Positions 24,101 through 36,100 of a stretch of 64,000 bases of DNA are shown here, in pieces. The first letter of the stretch is position 1, and every line of letters begins with the position of its first letter. The translations under genes were made by a program, and so were the position numbers. Under the pieces are notes generated by a model. The model searched no databases, was not told the DNA's origin, and worked only from the letters and a program-made list of their open reading frames with translations. The stretch lies in contig JAODUO010000156.1 of NCBI GenBank assembly GCA_025642075.2, forward strand, positions 186,001 through 250,000. Direction: 5' to 3'. Source of the stretch: Ridgeia piscesae (lineage: Eukaryota; Annelida; Polychaeta; Sabellida; Siboglinidae).

Positions 24101-27100
24101 ATACCTTGAACTGGATACTCTTTTGAATATGCCCCCCCTGGTTTTGAAGTGTTGTTATTGTAATGTATTTGATCATGTGTATTTGAAATTTGTAAATGCC
24201 TCATATTTGTATTTGATTCAGAAACCATAAATTAAGTTATTAATCCAGCGTTAAATGATTCATCCAATACCTGAGAAAGTCGTCTAATTATTAATAATAA
24301 TAACACCTGGATAGTGGATAGCAGTAATCAGTTAGAACATTAGTGACACAACAACAGAACAAGAATGACACCTAGGGATTCCATGAAAGTCGCCTTTATG
24401 TTAGAAACAGGATATTCATTAAAGTAATCATGAAAGTAATCATGATTACACTGTAAAGTAATCGTACTCGTACTCGAGTATATTATAAAGTAATCGTACT
24501 CGAGTACATTTGTTTTCTGAGTACTCGTACTCATGCATGTTCAAAGTAATCATACTCGTACTCGAGTACATTTGTATTGTACTCACTCCATCTCTGGTAT
24601 ATTGTTAACTGGCAAAATGTCATATTGAGACATCACGCTAATGTGCATGGTGGATCATCTGACTTACTTGCTAAACCATTGGATTAATTTTTTTTGGAAT
24701 TACATTAGTGATTTGCACGACACAATGGTTGAGGGTAGAGAATTCCACTCATTGTAGTGGAGAAGAAACTAGTTCCAAATGTTTACCGAGTGTTTACCCG
24801 AAGATCTAGTGTTGTATTGGATAGAGTGATCTTGTGGGATATCTACAAGTCCACGTTCCATCTAGTATATTATGCTAGTCTGTTAATATTTCTTCTTGTT
24901 TGCTCAGTGTGTCCCCAATATTTCAAGAAACTACCAATAAAGGCAATAATATTGCAAATTTGCAAAAGTGATTTTTTTTATACAGTACATAAGTTATGTC
25001 TCATCATAGGTAATTATTCATCCTTTACTGTAAGCCTGTAACATGTGCTAGTATCAATGTTGTATGAGTATCTGAACTGATACAGCACACAGAATTTGTA
25101 ATTTGTTCTCTCACTGAACAAATAACATGAATGATTGAAAACAACATTCGCAATGCTATTTTTTAATGTTTGAATAATATGTTTACTGAAAAATATAGCA
25201 GTCATGTTGGCACTTTCAGAGCGGTCAACCTGAAAATAGGAACTGCATGCGTAGCTACGAAACTCGAAAGGCAGTACTTTTGAAGTTATTTAGCGAGTGA
25301 TATCAAAGTGCCTATATTATCGTTCATGCGCGCGGATTGACTATGACGTCTATAATCTGGCTTGTATTCAGCTGTTTTTTTTTATTGACATGTAGCTTTC
25401 CCTTATTTTTATGCCTCTGTTCACGCTAACGTGATATAAACCATTCAAAGTAGGATAAAATAAAACAAATAATCATGAATAACAATATCGGACGGCCTAA
25501 CTCGCTTGGACCTAGTTAGCGGCTCCATGATCCCGTGTACATACCTTCTAGAACGTTAACTGTGGTGGACGTTTACGAACAATATCAGTATGTACATAAG
25601 TCATCTCGACAGACATCGCAATGTGTCTAATGGTACAAGATTCAAATAATTTAGATACAGAAGACTTGATAATATTTACTAACCTTCTTGCGCGCTTTGA
25701 TGACTTGGCTACGGCGACGGAAGGATTCGACCGGTAACCCGTTTCGACGACTATCGTTGGTGATTAAATATCGCGCTAATATCGTTTGCACAGCTCCATT
25801 CTTGAAAACTCGACGTCGCCGACGTTTCTGCGGATCTTGACCCAGTATATACGGTGAGAAACATCCTATTCGAAGCAACGTTCTTCGAACGGATGTCCTT
25901 CTTCGAAGTTCACGTATCTTACAACATTGTGTTTACAACGGCGATAGCATTGACGCACGCAATCGGACACGTGACTTTAAGGCCGGTTCTGCGTGCTGAG
26001 TGGTCAGACCACGCACGGTCAGACAACAGGAAGAGGCGCATCATGGACGCCTCTATGAAGCCGATGATTTCAGTAAAATTATCCACTTTGGAATTATTTT
26101 ACTAATAAACCACTGACGTTAAAAATGTGATTACCGTTCAGAATAGTTGCTTTGTATTAGCTCTTTCACATGCATAGCACTTAATATTTCCCTTTTGGTT
26201 CCCTTTAATTCAAATGAAATACACAGACTCCACTTTTACACCATCCAGCATTAAAGGGATCAAGTCCTTTAATCATCTGTCACACTAAGTTACACATGTT
26301 TCAACAAGAACTACAATCAAAGAAATTTTTACTAATACTAAGTTGTTCAAGGAGAATGCCTTCAGTTTCAAAACGAGTTTACAATGGAGATCATCCCCAA
26401 TAACATTTCTTGTGTTAGTTGCTTTTTGGGAGTTTTTTTCTGGGAGGGCTTATTTCTAGGGGGCTTATTTTTGGGAGGGCTTTTCTGAGAGGGCTTATTT
26501 CAGTACCTGAACACACAGGACACACAAAATGTTTTTGTCAAAAATCAAGTCATATGTAAGACACTGGTGGCACAGCTGTAGATACACAGATGTGTTGTAT
26601 TCTATTGTATGCACAGGTGTGTTGTATTTTATTATATGCACAGGTGTATTGTATTCTTGTGTATGCACAGGTGTGTTGTATTCTATTGTATGCACAGGTG
26701 TATTGTATTCTATTGTATGCACAGGTGTGTTGTATTGTATTCTATTGTATGCACATATGTACATCGGTAGGCTGTGTGCCTATTATATTGTACACATGTG
26801 TATTGTATTCTATTGTATGCACAGGTGTATTGTATGCACAGGTGTATTGTAATATATTGTATGCACATGTATATTGTATTGCATTCTATTGTATTCTATT
26901 GTATAAGTGTCAACCTACCAGTATGAGTTGTATGCACATAAGTGTCAACCTACCAGCATGAGTTGTATGAGCATAAGTGTCAACCTACCAGCATAAGTTG
27001 TATGAGCATAAGTGTCAACCTACCAGCATGAGTTGTATGAGCATAAGTGTCAACCTACCAGCATGAGCTGTATTAGCATAAGTGTCAACCTACCAGCATG

Positions 27101-30100
27101 AGTTGTATGAGCATAAGTGTCAACCTACCAGCATGAGTTGTAAGAGCATAAGTGTCAACCTACAGCATGAGTTGTATGAGCATAAGTGTCAACCTACCAG
27201 CATGAGTTGTATGAGCATAAGTGTCAACCTACCAGCATGAGTTGTATGAGCATAAGTGTCAACCTACCAGCATGAGTTGTATGAGCATAAGTGTCAACCT
27301 ACCAGCATGAGCTGTATTAGCATAAGTGTCAACCTACCAGCATGAGTTGTATGAGCATAAGTGTCAACCTACCAGCATGAGTTGTAAGAGCATAAGTGTC
27401 AACCTACAGCATGAGTTGTATGAGCACAAGTGTCAACCTACCAGCATGAGTTGTATGAGCATAAGTGTCAACCTACCAGCATGGGTTGTATGAGCATAAG
27501 TGTCAACCTACCAGCATGAGTTGTATTAGCATAAGTGTCAACCTACCAGCATGAGTTGTATTAGCATAAGTGTCAACCTACCAGCATGAGTTGTATGAGC
27601 ATAAGTGTCAACCTACCAGCATGAGTTGTATGAGCATAAGTGTCAACCTACCAGCATGAGTTGTATTAGCATAAGTGTCAACCTACCAGCATGAGTTGTA
27701 TGAGCATAAGTGTCAACCTACCAGCATGAGTTGTAAGAGCATAAGTGTCAACCTACAGCATGAGTTGTATGAGCACAAGTGTCAACCTACCAGCATGAGT
27801 TGTATGAGCATAAGTGTCAACCTACCAGCATGGGTTGTATGAGCATAAGTGTCAACCTACCAGCATGAGTTGTATTAGCATAAGTGTCAACCTACCAGCA
27901 TGAGTTGTATTAGCATAAGTGTCAACCTACCAGCATGAGTTGTATGAGCATAAGTGTCAACCTACCAGCATGAGTTGTATGAGCATAAGTGTCAACCTAC
28001 CAGCATGAGTTGTATGAGCATAAGTGTCAACCTACCAGCATGAGCTGTATGAGCATAGTGAGTGTAGGTGGCTGCATGTCCACACTGGGGGCATGGCTGA
28101 AGTTCTCACTGAGGTACTTGAATGCACCAGCAGCTTCCTGAAAACTCCTCCTTGCGGCGTCCGTCCCGTCTCTACAACTGCGGTCCTGTTGCGATGGAAA
28201 CAGTCATATCACTCATTATCATCACTCTGTCATCCATCAGTCTTTCAACAAATCTCAGATTTATTATTTATATTATAACTGTAATTAAATTATCTTTATA
28301 TTTTTAATACACCACCAATTCATAGATCTGAAGCCAGTGGTTCACGAACATACATGAACATAGAAACACAGCATCAAGGAAGTGTTGCCTCAAAGTAAAC
28401 ATATTAACATAGATATCATGTCAGCTGAGTTGACCCAGCTTTCTATAGGAAAAACATACATCAAGACTGGGTATTACTGGCACTAATACATCTACAAGCT
28501 CCCACCTGTCTCGCTGCTATTTGTGTCTGCAGTGCTCCAATATTGAAAAGGATGCTGCCCTTCTCAAAGCCAACTGTCTTTTGGGCACTGGGTACTCCGG
28601 TGAGGGAGTCAAACCTGAGTGACAGTCAAAGACACCAGTTACAATGACGATGTAGCCACTGTCATCAGAATGGATAAAACTCACTGAAATGTCCCTAGTC
28701 ATTCCAATGTTGCTGCTCATTATATTTCAGAAGAATCAAACTGACATAAATGGTTTATTTAGTTTCAGTTAAGACAGTGAAGACTCGGTTAACATGAAGT
28801 AACAACGGTAACCAAGGTCCACCTCTATATGCAAGGCTATTAATACTTTGGCAAGTTACCAGATTTAACAAAGTAATTTTGTATGAAATGTTTGAATGAT
28901 TATGTTACTGGACATCTGCGCCTATTACCTAATACATCAAACAAAGTGTTTGTGTTGGCCTAAAGTAACTGAAGACAGAGTCAGTCCAAATGCAGACTGT
29001 CTGGTCCTAGTTTTTCATTTGATCAAATATTATGACATATATTAAAGCTGCTCCCTCCACTCGTTTGCTAATCGCCTAACCGGTTCGTTTATGACCAGAT
29101 GTGTAAGGTGTTAATAGTTTAACTAATATGCATAGTCAGTTAATTTTTTAAATGCATACTTGTCATTTTTTTAATCGTAAAAATCGCCATTACACCGGGT
29201 ATAACTGGTGAAACAATCAGCAGCTGCCGATGTCCTGTGCTTTTTGGGTCATGTGCTTTATGCGAGATCGACCTACTACTGCACAATAACAAATCGCACG
29301 TGCTTTTGCGCGTCATTCTTCTATGAAGGTGCGCATTACATGCATTCACACAGTTAGCAACAAGAGCGAGTAGTCGGGGGCTAATTCACTCTTGTGAACG
29401 TCTACTTGACGTGGAATCTCTAACTTGTAAAATTATAATAATTATAAGTTTGACAGTGTCACTGACAAGGCAAGCCAGTTTGAGTTGACAGTCACCATCG
29501 ATATCGCTTGGCATCACTCAGCCAGACACAACCTGTGTTAATATGTACCAGTATTGTATTTGATTATGCATCATCTTGCTAATAAACTTAGTAATTGCGA
29601 AAGTACATATCCAGAGAGAATATATGATGTGAGGGACGAAATGATAAATAAAATTGACAAGGGGGACTGGTAGTAGCTCTTGTTGGTCGGGCAAGTAGCG
29701 TTGTATTTGTAGGGGGAGCATCCGTTATCTCGTGTAACAGAACCTCAAATGGAGAATTGTTGATTTCCATTATATTTTATGCAAACTAATTTAGATTTTT
29801 ATGACAACGATGATTGATGGTGATGGATTTATTCAATAAAAAATAAACATGAAAATAGGTGTACACTATATCATGCAAGTATTACATATAACATTATTGT
29901 ACTTGTTTCCATTGTAGTCAATGATGCCTGGCTGTAGTCTATGTACCTGGTACCTTTCAACTCGCACGAGCCAGCTGTTTTCATATATTTATCAAAATTT
30001 TCATCACAGCACTGAGCAGTATATGAATGCATAATATATTCGAATTATAATATTGCTACAGGCCACACTTCAATACAAGCGTGAGACAAGGCAGAGGAGA

Positions 30101-33100
30101 GGCTAAGATTAAGGCAGTCACATGGGTATGGCAGATGCAGGGAGGATATGTAGTCTGCGGGAGGCTCACAGCTGATAAATCCAGGTAATTTAAACATTTT
30201 AACAATCAACAACGTATAAATTATCAAAATATTTTAATATGTCCATTTAAATACACATTCACATATTATCTTGAACACGTAAAACTAGAATGACCTTTGC
30301 ACTTGTATAATGCATATTATACCCAGTGTGTCAACACAGACATTAATGCACATACACTGAGCATGGCTACATAGATCAATTTTTAACATTACTTTCAAAA
30401 TGGTGCATTCTGATGGATGTTTTAACTTATTCCCTGGGAAATAGAGAGGAAACAAATGCACAGCTACAAGTGTAAACATGTTCATAGCAAGAAATACTTA
30501 TGAGCTGGCCATCCTGGCATAATTTTAGCAAATTGGCTTAGAAAAACACTGAGGTGGTCTACCTCACTCATCATATAGCAGGGGAAATACTGCAGCAATG
30601 ACTGAAGAAATCAATAATACAGTGTTGAAGAAGGTAGACATACATATTATGAATGCTTGAATATTTTCTGAGGGGAATGTGCTGTTGGCATCACAAAAAC
30701 CTTTATATTGTCATTTCCAACATTTGCTTCGACCAAACAACCTCACATATTCATGTTTGACATAAAATTAAACAAATGAATATGTGTACCTCATGTAATA
30801 CAGTAGTTATTACATGACATCATTATTTACTCCCAACTCCACTACCATGATGCATGTTTTTTGTTTACTGAAATTGAATACATGCTTTTCTTTACAGGTC
30901 AACAAGAAACTGAGCAATGTTCAACAAGTTAATATGCTATACAGGACAGTTGTATTTGTGGACAAGACTATACATCCATGAGCCGTGCAAGATGCTGCAT
31001 ATTATATGTCAAGTATTTGAATGTCGACCAAGTGAAGTGATCCCAGTTGTACTGTGTGTTGCATCGTGACAGACTCCGCAGTACTGGTGGTGTGTACATT
31101 GGCTTCCATGCTGGTCAGATACCAATGTAGAATGCAGAGTGCTTGACATGCGAATATGGCTGACTAGCTTTGCAGTTGGTGATGGAATGGTGGATGCCAT
31201 GGTCTGTCAAATATAGCATGAGCCTTTGGTCAACCTCTCTCGACGCTGTAAGACAGGTTCGACATTCTTTGGTGAACTACATCAGCTGGGATATCGATGA
31301 CATTGTGTGAGTTCACTCTCTTTGATGATACTGCATACCAGTTTCCTGGCATTTCACTGCACATCCACATCTGCCTATACAAGAAACAAAGTGACAATTA
31401 ACATGGCTCTGACATGTATGATATTTTATATGTGATGACACACTTAGCCAAACTTTCCATGGTAATATAATTGTTTTATTCATGTCATAAAATTGACATG
31501 CCCACATGTTATATATACATTACTCAGACCTGTTATATTGAACATTTCAACTAATGTGGGAAACATTCCGCGACATTGAAATTAATGTGAAAATACTAAT
31601 TGTACAAAAGAAAAGTATTCACCATTATCTCTAGTCAGTACTTTTCATAGAATTGAGTGTAAACATGTAACTCTCAGCAAGGACCCTGACTAGTTTAGCC
31701 ACTTATTAAGTGTAACGATACAATGCATTAAATAAAAACAATTATATCTACACCTTTTTTTTAATAAAGTATAATCTAGTTACTTTATTTAATATATTAA
31801 TTATTTATAAAGCACAATATCTAACATGGTCAAAGTGCTGTACATATTTGTTATGTACACAATGTTATTATATGTACATAGTAGTGCTCGTTCGATATTC
31901 GATATATCGAAGTATCGTGATACTTGCGAAAGTTCGATACCGATACCTAGTGGTATCGTGATACTTCAATATTTTTGGTATCGAACGCCCACTGTTCGAT
32001 ACCTTCGATACCTTCGATACTTTCGATATTTCGATACCTTCGATACCTTCGATACCTTCGATACCTTCGATACCTTCGATACCTTCGATACCTTCGATAC
32101 ATCGACGTCCATTCGTTGTTTACGGGAACTACCACTTCGCTGCTTAACTTGACTTAGACGTGGTTGTTTAAAAAATAATATAAAATCAAATGTGAATTGT
32201 TTTCTAAAACTTTATTGTAGAGTTAGTCTGTATAATAACTGTTTTCTGTGCGCGATCTTAGCCTAGGTCATACTTCGTTTAGCTTCGGTTATCCAAACCA
32301 AGGTTTGCGACTCTCTCGTTTGGTGGCACTACCATCCATGCCGTCTGTCTCCCTACTTTACTTACAGTTATGCGTACAAAACACACATCCTATAGTATTT
32401 TTATAGAGTGTTTATTGCACGCACTAGTATATATGAAACTAATTTAATAATAATATTATTAATATAAATAATTATTTGAGCGCGATGCGCAAGCTTTGTT
32501 TATCCGGGTTCCGTTTGGTGGCGCTGTTTTGCTGTTTCGTGGCGCCACCGTTTGCCGTATTCGACTCCCTCAATCAACACGAACGACAACAAGTCAGTTG
32601 TCCAAGTTTGGCAGTTTTCCAACAAAGAGTGTCTGCTTTGCCAAAAGCGCCCCAAAGATTGCGGGGGAAATACATCGAATTTGACAAAACAAGTTACTGT
32701 CCACCATTCAAGAAACTATTAAAACGTGCTGATCAACTTTCATCGAAGGACACGTCGACGTCGTGGACAACGTCGCAACGACTCGAAAGTGTTCTATCGA
32801 AATATTTAACAATGAGCAAGCAGTAGACATCTAGTTACAGTTGAAGCGAATCGCCATGGGTTGCCGAATTTACTACTGCAGCCACAGCGTCAAGAATGAC
32901 ATACACGATGACGATACGCTTTCTGCATCTACTGTTATTGGCACTGGCCAAACAGGTTCACCACTGCCACTGGCAGAGGTAGAGGAAGGACTTGAACAGT
33001 TGCAAAATCATTATGGGGCTTGTTATGTGTACTTAATAACGTGGTAATTTAAGTTTTATATTAAACAATATTGCTGTGAACTGGGAAGTACAAAATTATT

Positions 33101-36100
33101 GTAATTTTAATTAATATTTTTTCTATTATTAATTAGTGTTATTTTTATTTTCTATTATTAATTAGTGTTATCTATATAATTTTGATGTTAAATTATAATT
33201 ATCTTTACGATACACTTAATAAAAAACAGTTATAACAGTGAATGTGCAACTGGCACTATTATAAGTGATAGACCATGTGTGTTTAGCAATAACATATTAT
33301 TTGTTGATGGTAACTTTAGAGGACACGTTAACTTGAAATTAAGCTGCTTTATAGTGTATTTGCAAACAACTGGGGTGAAATACTGTTATTAATTTAAAAT
33401 AATTCAGTGCAATTAATTAAAGTATTTGTCACTAGGTATTTTATTGCAGTTGTCTTTATTATTTTAATATTATATTACAATTACCTTTTAGTTTTACAAC
33501 AGTAATCAATTATATTGAAACTGTTGTTTGTTTACTTAAATAAAATGAAAATTGCATATTAATCATTGTTTGCATGGTTAAAATTATCATATACTTCCCT
33601 ACAAGTGGAACATTGTGTGTGTTTCTGTGGCATTACTCTAAGTGGATAGTGTGTTTCTTTGAAGATCTCTACTGTACTGAATTAGACTTACAACATAAAT
33701 TTCGAGTATCAAATAAAACTCTGGTATCGATTGATATCGAAGAATTCTGGTATCGAACCTGCAATATAACGATCAATATCGAAGAATTCTGGTATCGAAC
33801 CAGCACTACTTCTGTTGCATACTGTGCTTCTACAGTGAACTGTGTTCTATGTGAATATTACACATACAACGTAAGTATCGAGCAAAATTCAGGTATCGAT
33901 CGGTATCGAACAAAACCTGGTATCGAACCAGCAATAGTACATAGTATGTATATATTATCTATTTACAGCATGTTTCTGTAACAATTGTGTGTGTGTGTTA
34001 TGGGTGAACTCTTTGCCAAATTTATTTCCAGAAATATGTTTTGTAACGACAATTCTTTCAGAATATTGAACAATTTTCCCATGACATGTATCACTAAGCA
34101 CATGTTTGCTAAAGCTAATGTCTTCTCTGTGAAAGGCATAATTTGAAAGCCTAATGAATGGGATTAATGTTTTTGAACTAATTAATATTTGATATACCAT
34201 GTGCTGGATGCTTAATGAAATGAATATTTATAAAAGTAAATGTTTTGTTACATTTACCTAACACGTTTTCAACTTTTTCCTAATTCTTTATTGCTGCTTT
34301 GCTTGTTATCTGATTAAATAAAATACATATATCAAGTGCAGTGACTGTACCTTTAGTTATACTTATATTGTGCTTGCCATTATTTTGTAGTCAATTTCAT
34401 GAAAGTTTTGATAAAATACAGACAAATTAAATATCACATAGAGAGGCAGATTCAGAAATCGTCTTGAGGGACCAAAAACATCTACTGGCCTGTGAACCAA
34501 ATTGAGTAGTCTACATATTTGTTGATATGTAGACTGGAGTGGTGATATCGTAAAATGCCACAACTTATTATTATCACTTAAACCGGGTCATATTTCAAAC
34601 AATATTGAGGCACATTAGCATTGACCTATTATAAAAAGTTTGCAGGCATACCAAATTCCTACAGTGTAGGAGGCACATCCACAGGGCCCCAGGCCCCTTG
34701 GATTCACAAATGACATATATCTGTATATTTTTTATAATAGGTTTGTTGAGAGAGTAAATTAATGTATATCACAACGCTCATTTACCTGAGATGAAGACCT
34801 TTTCCGCATGCCCTATGGTGATGACACCTCAAGTTCTGAAAATGTGACACATTTAAATTTTAATGTACTTGGAAAACTTGCAATGTTTTGAACAATCACT
34901 GCCCAGGCTTCCAAATGCAAGCAATATCTTGTTGTTTTATTACATTAATGTTACTAATAAATTAAAATAATATATATATACCTATTTTTATGTATTAAAT
35001 TATCATTATTGCTTAATGTATTAAATTATTATTATAAATGTATTAAATATTGTCATTTTAAATAAGTATAACGAAGGCCTAAGTATAACTGTTACGGATC
35101 ACTTATAATGCATTTACATTATGCCTAGCTACTATTAGGCTAATTAAGCCTAGTTAATCTTAGCCTTAGGATACTAACCTGCTACATACCATGTGACATA
35201 AACATTACATAGTTACAGTATTATAATAAATCACTGACATGTCGTAGTCATCTAAGTATAGGCCATTGTTTATGCCTGGCGTAGTCATAGTATAGCCATA
35301 CCTTGGTATTTTGTCATATTTTGGCATTGGCTGAATAAGTGCCAAGGTTGAAGGTAAACAATAACATTTTTTTTTTTTAACAACAGAAATATATGAATGA
35401 CGTATACTCCTAAGCCTAAATATATATATACGTGATTATAGCTGAGCAATTCGTAATTACTAACCTATCTGGAAGAACATCTGTGCGAACGCTGCATGTG
35501 GACTGTAGTCAGTGACAGTGTAGAGTGTAGACATTGACCGGTCATTGTAAACGATATTGTAACTGACGTACGTACTGACCACACACCAGCCTACAGCCTC
35601 AACGCCAACAGCTCGCCGGCCCACGGTGCCCGTAGCTTGCAAAGGGCACTGCCATTATATCACTGTTCTGAAGTCATGCTGTTCACTGCTAAGTTCCATA
35701 TTCTTTCCCAATCATGCGTTGATGCTGTCTTTGTCTGCTTAATTTGCCGTGTTGGTGGCATATAAAAATCATGTTTGTGCCTAGACTCGCTGTTCCTAAA
35801 CATAAACAACTCGACAGGGTGAAGGTCAATCTCGCCCCCAAGCCTTGTTTGCGTGAAGACTAAAGCGTATTCTGCTCAAAGCTCAATTTCCATAGTTAGG
35901 TTTCGTACAGAGTTTTATTCGGGCCCGATTGAAACGAAAATCGAAATAGTTCATATTTATTTTATTAATTTCAGAAAAAAGAAGTAAATGTATGCATAAA
36001 CCAATTAGGCAATCATTAGGGAGTATTTGATACCTCTGTATGAAATTACTAATAATCGCTAGGAGCAAATGATTTTTACGGGAACGAGTGGAGGGAGCAG

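Larger units (their letters stand above)
21859..24596. mobile_element. non-autonomous hAT-like element (2738 bp) with 8-bp target duplication
   Basis: Ends CAGAGATGGAGT / ACTCCATCTCTG in inverted orientation, flanked on both sides by GTATATTG (21851-21858 and 24597-24604). The 8-bp duplication and CAG-type ends fit hAT. Subterminal regions are dense in GTACTCGAGTAC-type palindromes and AGTAATCGTACTCG on both sides. No transposase is visible; two other elements lie inside. Confidence 0.8.

Noticed and set aside
17195..25440. One large transposon bounded by the inverted pair
   Set aside because: The interval contains rhophilin exons 9 and 10, so the two copies are independent insertions.
26495..26961. 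Long ORFs on both strands (NTPVHTIEY... and CILLYAQV...)
   Set aside because: Both are translations of a 24-bp tandem repeat, open in several frames because 24 is a multiple of three.
26903..28057. CRISPR-like array of regularly spaced repeats
   Set aside because: The 35-bp units are contiguous with no unique spacers, and the genome is animal. It is a minisatellite.
31826..32157. ORFs reading RYRRYRRYR or FDTFDTFDT
   Set aside because: Translations of the TACCTTCGA tandem repeat of the hAT-like element.
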